Under the pieces are notes generated by a model that made no database searches, was not told where the DNA came from, and saw nothing but the letters and a program-made list of their open reading frames with translations. From positions 1-64,000 of IMG/VR virus record IMGVR_UViG_3300009593_000015: a DNA stretch of 64,000 nt. One strand, given 5' to 3'. This document shows positions 14,259 to 22,638 of the stretch, piece after piece; the stretch's first letter is position 1, and each line of letters starts with the position of its first letter. The position numbers and the translations under genes were made by a program. Source of the stretch: a virus.

Positions 14259-15556
14259 AGATTTTACTAGAAGGACCAATTCTCACACAGTCCGGATACG
14301 GCGAACATACACGTTTAGTCTATAAATCTCTTAAACTAAATGATAAAAATAAAGTATATGTAAACCCTCTTCGATGGGGTAATACTACTTGGAGTTTGGA
14401 AGAAAATCCTGTAAATAAAAATATAGAAAAAGACATAAGAGCTTTGGGAGACATTTCCCTGAAAGCTCAAAAGGAAAATAGTGATACAAAATTTGATTTA
14501 CATGTGCATGTAGGAATTATAAATGAATTCGTTCCAAAAGCACTAAAAAGTATTTGCATAACTGCAGGTATAGAGACAGATAGGGTATCTGACGACTGGC
14601 TTTTGCGAACATACCAAAACCAGCCGTCAAAAATAATAGTCCCATCATCACACGCAGCAAACGGATTCTTAAATAGTCGACATGCCGTCTTAGAACCGAA
14701 AACTAACACCCAGCATGAAATTGGATATAACATGGATTGCCCAATGGAAATTATACCTTATCCTGTGAAAAAAGTCTCACCTGAAGATATAGATATTGAC
14801 TTAGAAACTGACTTCAATTTTCTTTCAATAGCTCTATCAGGCCCCAGAAAAAACTTAGAAGATTTGGTTCGTTGCTTTTTGGAAGAATTCAAAGATGAAT
14901 CCGTCGGCCTAGTACTCAAGACGGCAGGAGCAAATGGTTCGATTATTGACAGACACTTTACAATTGAAAGACTCGAAAAGCTGATCAGAAAAGACAAAAA
15001 TAGAAAATGTAAGATATATTTATTACACGGAGATTTATCCGAGAGTCAAATTCATTCCCTTTATCAAAGAGATGATATACATGCCTACGTTACTGCCACT
15101 CGCGGAGAGGGATATGGACTTCCAATATTTGAAGCAGCATATAGCGGAATGCCAGTTGTAGCAACAGACTGGTCAGGGCATTTAGATTTTCTTCAGGCTC
15201 CCTTTAAAGAGGGAGGAAAAGTAAAAATAAAAAAACTCTTCGCAAAAGTAAACTATAAATTAGAAAAAATACACCCATCAGCCGTGTGGGATAAAGTTCT
15301 CATAGCAGATTCAAAATGGGCCCAAATCGATGAATCTTCCCTTAAAAGACAAATGAGAAATGTACTAAAATCGCACGGAAGATATAAGAAGTGGGCAAAG
15401 GCACTACAAGAGTATATACTAGAAAACTACGAAGAAAAGAAAATTTTGAGAAAATTAGAAGAATCTTTGACAGGTAAATCGATGTTTTCTACAGAAATGC
15501 ATTATAAAAAATTAAACAAGAGAAAGCAAAGTTTAGAAATTTCAGGAACACTTTAA
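14255..15556 (+). CDS. Second GT-B glycosyltransferase (GT4-like)
   Basis: The 433-residue protein starts MKILLEGPILTQSGYGEHTR, the first strand and glycine loop of the GT4 fold, and has the donor-site segment TRGEGYGLPIFEAAYSGMPVVATDWSG split around residues 281-308. A short insertion (residues 145-155, PKTNTQHE) precedes the linker. It is a paralogue in fold of the preceding gene but clearly distinct, so the two probably add different sugars. It overlaps the first GT gene by four bases (ATGA) and is followed by 16 bases before the next gene. Confidence 0.85.
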   Translation: MKILLEGPILTQSGYGEHTRLVYKSLKLNDKNKVYVNPLRWGNTTWSLEENPVNKNIEKDIRALGDISLKAQKENSDTKFDLHVHVGIINEFVPKALKSICITAGIETDRVSDDWLLRTYQNQPSKIIVPSSHAANGFLNSRHAVLEPKTNTQHEIGYNMDCPMEIIPYPVKKVSPEDIDIDLETDFNFLSIALSGPRKNLEDLVRCFLEEFKDESVGLVLKTAGANGSIIDRHFTIERLEKLIRKDKNRKCKIYLLHGDLSESQIHSLYQRDDIHAYVTATRGEGYGLPIFEAAYSGMPVVATDWSGHLDFLQAPFKEGGKVKIKKLFAKVNYKLEKIHPSAVWDKVLIADSKWAQIDESSLKRQMRNVLKSHGRYKKWAKALQEYILENYEEKKILRKLEESLTGKSMFSTEMHYKKLNKRKQSLEISGTL

Positions 15557-15572
15557 ATTTTAGGAATAAATT

Positions 15573-16271
15573 ATGGAAGAAAATATAAAAAAAGAAAAAG
15601 ATATACCATTCAGTTTTTGCATCATAACAGATAATTCAGATGAAGCCATTCCAAGAATAGAGGAGACAATTGATTCAATCCGACTATTAAGGATACCAGA
15701 ATTTGAAATCTTAATAATAGGAGGCACCGGAAATAAAATCACCAGATCTGGCAGTAACATAAAAAAGATAGATTTTAATGAGTCTACAAAATCTGCTTGG
15801 CTAACTAAGAAGAAGAATACAATCGCAAAGCATTGCAAATATGAAAACATAGTCATGTTTCATGATTATTTCATTTTTCACTTTAGTTGGTACTTTTATT
15901 ACAAACAATTTTTTAACAAATATGAATATGATATATGTTGTAACCCTATTCTAATGATGGACGGAAGAAGAGATTACACTGACTGGCTTACTTGGGACCA
16001 CCCAACAATTGGCCAACAAATCAGCTTACCATATAGTGACTGGAAATATACTAAAAACCAATATGTTAGTGGTGGTTATTTTTTAGTTAAAAAACAGTTT
16101 TTGATTGATAACCCCTTCGATGAAAGCCTTGCCGCCGGCGACCCTGAAGATGTTGAGTGGAGCCTCCGAGTTAGAGATAAAGCAAAAATAATTTGTAACC
16201 CTTATTCTTACTGTAAGCAAACAAAGGAACATAGAAATCTAAGAGTAGATTTATGGAATAGATTATTATGA
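15573..16271 (+). CDS. GT-A glycosyltransferase (GT2-like)
   Basis: The 232-residue protein has the Rossmann start FSFCIITDNSDEAIPRIEETIDSI of family-2 transferases, a hydrophobic strand followed by FHDY where GT2 enzymes carry the metal-binding DxD, a glycine/acceptor region VSGGYFLVKKQ, and GDPEDVEWSLR, matching the conserved ED catalytic-base motif. A small, single-domain cytoplasmic enzyme without membrane spans. The DxD is reduced to H-D, so metal use may differ. ATGA overlap with the phosphatase gene downstream supports joint expression. Confidence 0.75.
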   Translation: MEENIKKEKDIPFSFCIITDNSDEAIPRIEETIDSIRLLRIPEFEILIIGGTGNKITRSGSNIKKIDFNESTKSAWLTKKKNTIAKHCKYENIVMFHDYFIFHFSWYFYYKQFFNKYEYDICCNPILMMDGRRDYTDWLTWDHPTIGQQISLPYSDWKYTKNQYVSGGYFLVKKQFLIDNPFDESLAAGDPEDVEWSLRVRDKAKIICNPYSYCKQTKEHRNLRVDLWNRLL

Positions 16272-16792
16272 TTAAATTAGTTATTTTAGATATTGATGGC
16301 GTCTTAACCGACGGCCGTAAATACTACAACGAATCCGGCATGCCTTTCGCAAAGACTTACTGTGATAAGGATTTTACTGCCATCAAGCGCCTTCGAGGCG
16401 CCGGAATCGATGTGTGTTTTCTATCGGGGGACGACTTTGTAAACAAGGCCATGGCCAAGAATAGAAATATTGATTTTTATTCAGCAAGAGGAAAAGACAA
16501 GGCAGACTTCATCCCAGAATTTGAGAGTAAGTATTCGACCCACAGGGCTCATATGGTATATATTGGTGATGACTTGTTTGATGCTAGTATGCTAAAAAAT
16601 GTGGGACACCCTTTTTGCCCAGCCGACGCGTGCTTGGATGTTAAGGAAATTTGCGGCGCGCGAAATATTTTGCAATCCCCCGGCGGTCACAACGTGATAA
16701 TGGAACTTACAAGGGTCCTTCTTGATCGAAAATGGGTTCCTGACGCCAGTATGAAACAAATCGAGAACCTGGATAAGGAAGAGAAGTTTTAA
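16268..16792 (+). CDS. HAD phosphatase of the KdsC type
   Basis: The 174-residue protein begins with the HAD nucleophile motif DIDGVLTDG (Asp8, Asp10), then FLSGDD (motif II), a Lys in KAMAK/GKDKADF (motif III), and VYIGDDLFDASML (motif IV). It has no cap insertion and its length is that of KDO-8-phosphate phosphatase KdsC (C0-type HAD). It should release phosphate from a sugar phosphate. In LPS pathways KdsC makes KDO; related enzymes serve NeuA-type sialic acid pathways. Here the neighbours suggest a sugar-phosphate step of the same operon, but the substrate is not readable. Confidence 0.8.
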   Translation: MIKLVILDIDGVLTDGRKYYNESGMPFAKTYCDKDFTAIKRLRGAGIDVCFLSGDDFVNKAMAKNRNIDFYSARGKDKADFIPEFESKYSTHRAHMVYIGDDLFDASMLKNVGHPFCPADACLDVKEICGARNILQSPGGHNVIMELTRVLLDRKWVPDASMKQIENLDKEEKF

Positions 16793-17499
16793 TGACCCCA
16801 CGGCCCCATCAAACCGGCCTGCTTTTAACTCACCTATTCGTCCGCCCGGGCCAAGAATACAAATTCCAAATGTTAAAATATGTAATAGATTTCTATAAAA
16901 ATATAGACAATAATTTTTTTATAGTCATTTCAGGCCACGGCCAGGTGCCACCAGAAGATATACAATCCCAGGTAGATGGGGTATACTGGGAACAACAGAT
17001 AGATGAACGCCAAATAGGCCGCGGCCACGCAAAGCTCTGCATAGAGGGGTTTAAGATATTAAAAAACAACAAAATAGACAATTGCATAAAGGCTAGATAT
17101 TGTGATGTTGTTCAAAATGTAAGTTTAATCACTAAAGCAATATCTCAAAATAAACTAATGTTTACTGAGCAAACGTGTTTAGCTGATAGGATGTTGGGTG
17201 ATCTACTAATGTCTGGCAATACAGAAGCTCTGTATGATCTATGGTCTATGTGTGATTGGGACTATTCTAAAAGTGGATTATATAATCTTTATGATAATTT
17301 AGAATCTTATGCAAGAAAGATAAATTTATCACCAAAGAAATACTTAGAGTGTAATTGTGTTTTTCACAAGCCAGAAGATCTATTGTGGTTTACGATTGAA
17401 CACAATTGGTCTCAGCACGAATCCACCCTTGTAGAGCCTTTGTGTGATAAGCATTTATGGGGAAGGAAATTAAATTATGAATACTATGGAGGTTTTTAA
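16792..17499 (+). CDS. Putative glycosyltransferase, WavE-like
   Basis: The 235-residue protein starts in the preceding stop (TAATG). It has a Rossmann-like N-terminal half, then CIKARYCDVV and TEQTCLADRMLGDLLMSG, which resemble the KxRxD and (S/A)D-x-hydrophobic-G segments of the WavE family of LPS-synthesis proteins. A similar protein with clearer motifs is at 21886. WavE is needed for LPS core synthesis in Vibrio and is thought to be a transferase. Call is tentative because similarity is read by eye. Confidence 0.5.
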   Translation: MTPRPHQTGLLLTHLFVRPGQEYKFQMLKYVIDFYKNIDNNFFIVISGHGQVPPEDIQSQVDGVYWEQQIDERQIGRGHAKLCIEGFKILKNNKIDNCIKARYCDVVQNVSLITKAISQNKLMFTEQTCLADRMLGDLLMSGNTEALYDLWSMCDWDYSKSGLYNLYDNLESYARKINLSPKKYLECNCVFHKPEDLLWFTIEHNWSQHESTLVEPLCDKHLWGRKLNYEYYGGF

Positions 17500-17509
17500 A
17501 TAAAAAATT

Positions 17510-18139
17510 ATGCCATTTATAAATCATACTCATAAGTTTGTATTTCTCGGCAATGCTCGATGTGCTAGTACAAGCATGTATCAAGAGATAGCAAAGAACT
17601 CGAAAGAAGATTCTACATCCTGGCCAGGAGGAATAGCTGCAAAACCTAATTCTTATCATATGGGTGTAAAAGAATTACTAAGAAAACACCCCTATACCGA
17701 GACATACTATAAATTTTGTTTTGTGAGGAACCCTTGGGATCGCTTTCTTTCATCATATAGAGAATTTAAAATGGATCGTCACTCCGAATGGAACTCTGAA
17801 ATAAAAACATTTAAAAGTTTTGAAGAGTTTTGTATTGGTTTTAGAGACACGTCTTTAGTTTCTGATATACATTTTGTGCCACTATATGATCAAATTTGTA
17901 GTTTTGAAAGCACAATGGCAATTGATTACGTCGCCAGATTTGAAAATTTAACAGAAGATTACGCAAATATAATGAAAGTACTCAACAAGCCACAGGAATT
18001 AAGCTTTCACTCTAGGCACCAGAAAGAAGAAAAGCACTATACAGAGAATTACACATCCAAAACTAGAGATATAATAGGCAAAATTTATAGCAAAGATATC
18101 GACGCTTTTAATTATTTTTTCCAAAAGGCAGATAGTTGA
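17510..18139 (+). CDS. Sulfotransferase, family 2-like
   Basis: The 209-residue protein has the PAPS 5'-phosphosulfate loop as FLGNARCASTSMY (about 12-24), the 3'-phosphate-binding strand-helix FVRNPWDRFLSSY (71-83), ARFENLTEDY, and the C-terminal HYTENYTSKTRDIIGKIYSKDIDAFNY typical of carbohydrate sulfotransferases. It should move sulfate from PAPS to a sugar hydroxyl. No PAPS synthesis genes are in the window, so PAPS would come from the host. No signal peptide, so it acts in the cytoplasm, on precursors of the glycan built by neighbouring genes or on a virion glycan. Confidence 0.85.
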   Translation: MPFINHTHKFVFLGNARCASTSMYQEIAKNSKEDSTSWPGGIAAKPNSYHMGVKELLRKHPYTETYYKFCFVRNPWDRFLSSYREFKMDRHSEWNSEIKTFKSFEEFCIGFRDTSLVSDIHFVPLYDQICSFESTMAIDYVARFENLTEDYANIMKVLNKPQELSFHSRHQKEEKHYTENYTSKTRDIIGKIYSKDIDAFNYFFQKADS

Positions 18140-18141
18140 CA

Positions 18142-18846
18142 ATGAGAGTCGCCCTGCTAGGAAAAAAATATAAAGACAAAATATATCACATAAAAAATTT
18201 AAGAAAAGGAGAGACCAACGTTTCTGATTTTTATAATGAGAGGTTAGGAGGAGCGCATAATTTCTTAAACAAAGAATCAGAAAACAATAATTTACTATTT
18301 GAACCTTTTTTAAGGGGCGAAAAAATAGCAACAATTATTAATGACAAAGAAGAGAGTACTAGAACCTCTTTCACCTATGAAGTGGAAGAGTCAAACATTA
18401 CAGGTGATGATATAGATAAGATTAACTCTGACTATGATTGGCTGCATGTGTGCTATATTGATGACATTGGCCCTTTACAATCGCTACAAAAAGTAAAAAT
18501 ACCTATCAGTTTGGACTTTTGCACTTTAACTCCTCGTTCTCGATATATGAATATTATAATGAGGTCTGAATTTGTATTTGATTCTAGGGAAAGGCTTAAC
18601 CTATATGACACATTAAAGTTTAAAAATCCTTTAATTTTGCATGACCCTTGCGGGGTAGATGTTAGAATATTGGGCGAAATAAAGCACTCGGCTAAAATGG
18701 TCCCAGTCCAGGGACTTTCAGTAAACGGCGCCGGCGACATGTTTGCTAAAAATTTTATTAAAAATTTTACAAAACATGGTATACTTAAATCATCAACAAT
18801 GGCCATGACGGAGACGACTAGCCAATTACTGAGGAGAAAACATTGA
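18142..18846 (+). CDS. PfkB-like sugar kinase (shortened)
   Basis: I take ATG 18142 (MRVALLGKKY), three bases after the previous stop; a TTG two codons earlier is less likely. The 234-residue protein has the PfkB/ribokinase signature SVNGAGDMFAKNFI near residue 195, holding the anion hole and catalytic Asp. The N-terminal part is shorter than in typical 300-residue PfkB kinases and the first signature is not clear, so this is a divergent or trimmed member. It would phosphorylate a sugar or sugar phosphate with ATP. Followed by a nucleotidyltransferase, the pair recalls the kinase plus nucleotidyltransferase logic of ADP-heptose synthesis, though the actual sugar is unknown. Confidence 0.68.
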   Translation: MRVALLGKKYKDKIYHIKNLRKGETNVSDFYNERLGGAHNFLNKESENNNLLFEPFLRGEKIATIINDKEESTRTSFTYEVEESNITGDDIDKINSDYDWLHVCYIDDIGPLQSLQKVKIPISLDFCTLTPRSRYMNIIMRSEFVFDSRERLNLYDTLKFKNPLILHDPCGVDVRILGEIKHSAKMVPVQGLSVNGAGDMFAKNFIKNFTKHGILKSSTMAMTETTSQLLRRKH

Positions 18847-20006
18847 AAAAACGATTTAATTTACTTTTACCCATTGCTGGAGCCGCAAAAAGGTTTTCAG
18901 ACGTGGGGTACACGATGCCAAAGCCACTTATTATGGCGAACAACAAACACATTATTGATTGGTCAATGGAATCAATGAAGCTTGACGAGTGTAACATTAC
19001 ATTTGTTGTGAGGGCAGAACATGTTTATAACTTTTCTATTGATGAAATTTTAAGACAAAAATTTGGAAAAGATGTAAATATAGTTGTTTTAGACAGGATG
19101 ACTAGAGGATCCGTCGAGACTTGTCTCAAGGCTAAGGAGTTTATTGACAATGATATGCCCCTAATTATTTACACACCTGACGTCTACTTTGAGAACCAAC
19201 TAGACCCTGCTTCTATAGATCCGGATTTAGATGGGTTTGTTCTAACATTTAAAGCTAACTCTCCAGCCCATAGCTATGTGAAGATGGGTGAAGATGGGTT
19301 CGCAACTAAGACAGCCGAAAAGGAAGTTATTTCACAAGATGCTGCGGTAGGGGTCTATCACTATAAAACAGGAAAAATGTTTATTAAATATGCAGAAGAA
19401 CTTATAGACGAAAACATAACCGTAAAGAATGAATTTTATTTGTGCCCTATGTACAACTTAATGATCAAAGACGGATTAAAAATAAAGACCAGATCTGCCG
19501 AAAAGATGCATGTACTGGGGACCCCTGCAGAATTAGAATTTTTTACTAATTATGTTGTTCAGCGCTTTGGCGAAAAGCCAGTTGCGTTATGTTGTGACCA
19601 TTCAGGTTATGAATTGAAGGAGGCTTCAAAAAAGCTTTTAGAGGATAATGGGGTTCCGTTTATTGATTTTGGAACCCTTATGAATAAAGATTGTGACTAT
19701 AACGATTATGTATCGCAGGCTATGATGGCCATAGAAACAAAGGTGTGTGATTTTGCAATGGGCTTCTGCCGCACCGGCCAGGGTGTAAATATGTTAGCAA
19801 ACACTTCGAAGCATATTCGAGGAGCTCTTGTTTTCGATGAGTATACGGCTGAACACTCAGTTAGGCATAACTGTGCAAACTTTTTCACAATACCAGAGAA
19901 GTACGTCTCAGAAGAAGAGTTAAACAATATGATCAAAGTATGGAAAGTGACCACGTTCGACGGCGGCCGCCACATGACAAGAATGAAGAAGACTATAGAG
20001 AATTAA
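18843..20006 (+). CDS. Fusion of a sugar nucleotidyltransferase and an RpiB/LacAB-type isomerase
   Basis: This gene starts with TTG 18843 overlapping the previous stop. Residues 1-240 form a hexose-1-phosphate nucleotidyltransferase: IAGAAKRFSDVGYTMPKPLI (a variant of the GxGxR...PKP loop) and YTPDVYFE with metal-binding Asp. From about 242 on it is an RpiB/LacAB isomerase: CCDHSGYELKEASKKLL, DYNDYV, GFCRTGQGVNMLAN (Cys near 309, the base position of RpiB) and TAEHSVRHNCANFF (His near 341). RpiB interconverts ribose/ribulose 5-phosphates; LacAB and allose relatives act on hexose phosphates. Both active sites look intact. I know of no standard enzyme with this order. It suggests one protein isomerising and activating a sugar. 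Confidence 0.85.
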   Translation: MKKRFNLLLPIAGAAKRFSDVGYTMPKPLIMANNKHIIDWSMESMKLDECNITFVVRAEHVYNFSIDEILRQKFGKDVNIVVLDRMTRGSVETCLKAKEFIDNDMPLIIYTPDVYFENQLDPASIDPDLDGFVLTFKANSPAHSYVKMGEDGFATKTAEKEVISQDAAVGVYHYKTGKMFIKYAEELIDENITVKNEFYLCPMYNLMIKDGLKIKTRSAEKMHVLGTPAELEFFTNYVVQRFGEKPVALCCDHSGYELKEASKKLLEDNGVPFIDFGTLMNKDCDYNDYVSQAMMAIETKVCDFAMGFCRTGQGVNMLANTSKHIRGALVFDEYTAEHSVRHNCANFFTIPEKYVSEEELNNMIKVWKVTTFDGGRHMTRMKKTIEN

Positions 20007-20017
20007 TATGAGAGATA
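20000..20017 (+). repeat. 18-base direct repeat, left copy (right copy 20758-20775)
   Basis: The bases from the end of the preceding gene through the ATG and third codon of the sulfotransferase gene are identical over 18 positions to 20758-20775, which span the start of the transketolase gene. The two copies flank the sulfotransferase gene exactly from start codon to start codon. Recombination between them would remove that gene cleanly. Confidence 0.75.
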
Positions 20018-20745
20018 GATTTGACGTCGAGAATGGTGATATAAAACAATTAGAAGCAAACCTGTTTAGAGAATATAACTTATTTTATATACATATTCCA
20101 AAAACAGGGGGAAACACAGTTTTAAGGACTCTTCGAAAAGAAGTGGGAGAAGACATTTCTGAAGATATCGATAACGAAAATCTTATTAGACGCTTCGGCG
20201 CCGAAAACAAAAGAGCGCATACAACAACCGATGAGCTGTTCACTAGTCATCTTAAGATGACAAAGGGATTTAAAAATACTTTAGACGACAATATTATGGT
20301 GTTTTCAACAGTTAGAAACCCATTCGACCGCGCCTATTCGCTTTATATGTGGTCAAAATATGGTATTGATAAAAATATTTTTAAAACCAGTGAATATAAT
20401 AAATTTTTCATGCGCATAAGCACTTTTGAACAATTTCTTGAAGATTCTCAAAAAGTTAATTATCCTTTATTTGAAATGTGTAAGCCCCAGAGCGACTGGT
20501 TATATGACAGTACCGGTCAAAAACTGTTCGATATAGCTTGTAAACTAGAAAACTTAAGAGAAGATATGAGCACTGTCTGCCAGCATGCTGGCATAAAAAT
20601 CAGATCTAATATGTTTAAGTATAAAATTAATATGAACCCCTTGAGAGGAAACCTGCATTATCATGATGCATATAATATGACAACTAAAAATATGGTCCAA
20701 GAAATTTACAAAAAAGACCTAGAGAATTTTAATTATGATTTTTAA
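20008..20745 (+). CDS. Second sulfotransferase
   Basis: The 245-residue protein carries the PAPS-binding IHIPKTGGNTV (27-39; PKTGG is the 5'-phosphosulfate loop) and STVRNPFDRAYSLY (100-113; 3'-phosphate motif), then a Lys/Glu region FDIACKLENLRED and the C-terminal HYHDAYNMTTKNMVQEIYKKDLENFNYDF family ending, split here for reference only. It is only distantly similar to the sulfotransferase at 17510 (the first loop differs, PKTGG against ARCAS), so the two probably sulfate different positions. The gene is bounded by an 18-base direct repeat and looks like an inserted cassette in the operon. Confidence 0.85.
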   Translation: MRDRFDVENGDIKQLEANLFREYNLFYIHIPKTGGNTVLRTLRKEVGEDISEDIDNENLIRRFGAENKRAHTTTDELFTSHLKMTKGFKNTLDDNIMVFSTVRNPFDRAYSLYMWSKYGIDKNIFKTSEYNKFFMRISTFEQFLEDSQKVNYPLFEMCKPQSDWLYDSTGQKLFDIACKLENLREDMSTVCQHAGIKIRSNMFKYKINMNPLRGNLHYHDAYNMTTKNMVQEIYKKDLENFNYDF

Positions 20746-20757
20746 AACAACGAGAAA

Positions 20758-20775
20758 GAATTAATATGAGAGATA
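20758..20775 (+). repeat. 18-base direct repeat, right copy (left copy 20000-20017)
   Basis: Identical to 20000-20017. It covers the end of the spacer and the first codons (MRD...) of the transketolase N-subunit gene. Both genes therefore begin with Met-Arg-Asp from the same DNA, although the proteins are unrelated. Confidence 0.75.
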
Positions 20776-21413
20776 TAGAATTAAACAAGAGGCTTTTAAA
20801 ATTGCTATACGACCACAACGAAGAACATGTGGGTAGTTGTTTTTCTTGCATAGATATAATTGATGATATCTTTTCTAAAAAGCACGAAGATGATATTTTT
20901 ATATTATCAAACGGCCATGCCGCATATGCTCTATATACTATATTAGAAAAGTATTACGATCATATCGACGCCGATGATCTTGTTAAAAAGCACGGTGGCC
21001 ACCCTAATTGGGATGAAGACAATCACATTTATTGCTCAACAGGGTCATTGGGTATGGGCATCATGATGGCCATCGGACGAGCTTTGGGAAACCCAAACAG
21101 AACAGTGCACGTTATGATTAGTGACGGAGAATCCACAGAGGGATCAGTGTGGGAAGCTCTTCGATTTATAGAAGAGAAGGGTGTTAAAAACATCGAAGTA
21201 CATGTGAACGCAAATGGGTATGCCTGTTATGACGAAATGGATGTTGATTATCTTGAAAGAAGATGTAAAGCTTTCTTGCCAAGAATTCATTACCACAGAA
21301 CAGAAAAAGAAACTTTTCCGTTCCCTTTCTTACATGGCATTGATGCACACTATTTAAAAATCAATGACCAACAATATAAAGAGGCTTTGGAGATTTTAAA
21401 TAATGAGTGTTAG
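20766..21413 (+). CDS. Transketolase N-terminal (TPP-binding) subunit
   Basis: The 215-residue protein matches the first third of transketolase: SNGHAAYALYTIL (with the TPP-phosphate His), KHGGHPNWD, GSLGMGIMMAIGRALG, and ISDGESTEGSVWEAL near residue 116, the GDG-type ThDP/metal motif (here SDG) with the EG-xxxEA continuation. It ends where the pyrimidine domain would start, and that domain is a separate overlapping gene. Split two-subunit transketolases are known in archaea and some bacteria, including glycan clusters. It should, with its partner, transfer two-carbon ketol units between sugar phosphates. It follows the RpiB fusion, pointing to pentose or heptose phosphate supply. Confidence 0.85.
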   Translation: MRDIELNKRLLKLLYDHNEEHVGSCFSCIDIIDDIFSKKHEDDIFILSNGHAAYALYTILEKYYDHIDADDLVKKHGGHPNWDEDNHIYCSTGSLGMGIMMAIGRALGNPNRTVHVMISDGESTEGSVWEALRFIEEKGVKNIEVHVNANGYACYDEMDVDYLERRCKAFLPRIHYHRTEKETFPFPFLHGIDAHYLKINDQQYKEALEILNNEC

Positions 21414-21882
21414 AAAAGTATTTGCAAAGTGCCTCTACGACGAGATGAAAGAAAATGAGAATATAGTCTTTGTTATAGGGGACTTGGGTTATAAACATTT
21501 CGATAAGATAAGAGAGGATTTTCCTGATCGGGTTCACAATCCCGGCGCAGCCGAGCAATTAATGCTAGGCATGGCTTGCGGTTTAGCAATGGAAGGTAAA
21601 ATACCAGTGTGTTATTCTATGACCCCTTTTATACTTTATCGGCCATTTGAGATCATAAGAACATATATTGATCATGAAAAAATACCAGTTATCTTAGCAG
21701 CCGGCGGCCGCGGCAAAGATTATGGCGCCGCAGGATTTTCTCACTGGGCAACTGACGACAAGGAACATTTATCGGGGTTTCATAATATAGAAAAGTCTTG
21801 GCCTTCAGAAGAAGAACTTGAAAGAAACTTCAGTGAAATTTTGAAATCTAAGACACCGCATTATATAAATTTATCAAGGTAG
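21403..21882 (+). CDS. Transketolase pyrimidine-binding subunit, lacking the C-terminal domain
   Basis: The 159-residue protein overlaps the N-subunit gene by 11 bases. It has the PYR-domain landmarks: FVIGDLGY, the catalytic Glu in NPGAAEQLMLGMACGLAMEG (about 49-64), CYSMTPFILYRPFEIIR, and a substrate-side His in GFSHWATDD. The sequence then stops: the third, C-terminal transketolase domain (about 120 residues) is missing, as also the case for some split enzymes is shortened ends; here it is essentially absent. PP and PYR domains are enough to bind TPP at their interface, so activity is possible. Dimer or tetramer with the 20766 product is expected. Confidence 0.8.
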   Translation: MSVRKVFAKCLYDEMKENENIVFVIGDLGYKHFDKIREDFPDRVHNPGAAEQLMLGMACGLAMEGKIPVCYSMTPFILYRPFEIIRTYIDHEKIPVILAAGGRGKDYGAAGFSHWATDDKEHLSGFHNIEKSWPSEEELERNFSEILKSKTPHYINLSR

Positions 21883-21885
21883 AAA

Positions 21886-22635
21886 ATGACAATAAACAAA
21901 AAAGACATAACTATAATAATTCAAGGCCCACTGAACAAGACAAGTTTAGATAAATTAGAACATTACGTTGAATTTGGAAAAATTATCGTATCTCACTGGG
22001 CGGAAGATTCCTTAGACCTTCAGCAACAACTTATAGAAGCACAAGTTAAATATTCTAACATAAGTTCTATCTCTTCAAGCGACCCTCCGGATCCATATGA
22101 TCATCCTGGTCTGATAGGTTCGGTACAAAAGAAGGATTATAGATACCATCAATTTCAATCCACGCACGAAGCTTTAAAAATATGCAAAACAAAATACGCG
22201 ATAAAAACAAGAAGTGATGAGTATTGGTTGGGTCTAGAGCCCTTGTTAGAAAAATTCTCAGAAGATGATAATAAAATGGTTACATCAAACGTTTTTTGTA
22301 AACCATATTACCCTCAGCCTTATCATATTTCTGATCACTTAATGCTGGCTAAGACAGACTTGTTTCTTGAGAGTCTAGAAATGATAGCTATAAACGAGAG
22401 AGAAACTTTAAATGTTGTAGCAACGGAATGTACTTTTGGGATTGGGTTTTTGCACGCAAAACACGGAGAAAAACTACCCACCAACAAGGAATCGTTTGAG
22501 AAAGATTTTGCATATGTCAACATAAACGAATTTAAAGGTTATCTTGTTAGATGGAATACACCCCCCCGCGGCCCAAAGTTAGTTTGGCAAAAGCCCGAAG
22601 GTCTAGAATATATGGGAGAAAATGGAGTTGTCTGA
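21886..22635 (+). CDS. WavE-family LPS-synthesis-type transferase
   Basis: The 249-residue protein shows the WavE pattern clearly: ITIIIQGPLNK at the start, IIVSHWAED, CKTKYAIKTRSDEYW (K-T-R-S-D), and HISDHLMLAKTDLF followed by a conserved acidic region (ATECTFG). WavE proteins occur in LPS outer-core loci, for instance in Vibrio, and are taken to be glycosyltransferases of GT-A type. It follows the transketolase subunit by three bases and precedes the GDPD-like gene by three. Likely adds a sugar to the glycan made by this operon. Confidence 0.75.
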   Translation: MTINKKDITIIIQGPLNKTSLDKLEHYVEFGKIIVSHWAEDSLDLQQQLIEAQVKYSNISSISSSDPPDPYDHPGLIGSVQKKDYRYHQFQSTHEALKICKTKYAIKTRSDEYWLGLEPLLEKFSEDDNKMVTSNVFCKPYYPQPYHISDHLMLAKTDLFLESLEMIAINERETLNVVATECTFGIGFLHAKHGEKLPTNKESFEKDFAYVNINEFKGYLVRWNTPPRGPKLVWQKPEGLEYMGENGVV

Positions 22636-22638
22636 AAA

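Noticed and set aside
18136-18141. TTGACA at the kinase gene as a promoter
   Set aside because: No -10 box at 15-19 bases; the nearest TATAAA is 27 bases away. It is explained by a TGA stop followed by CA.
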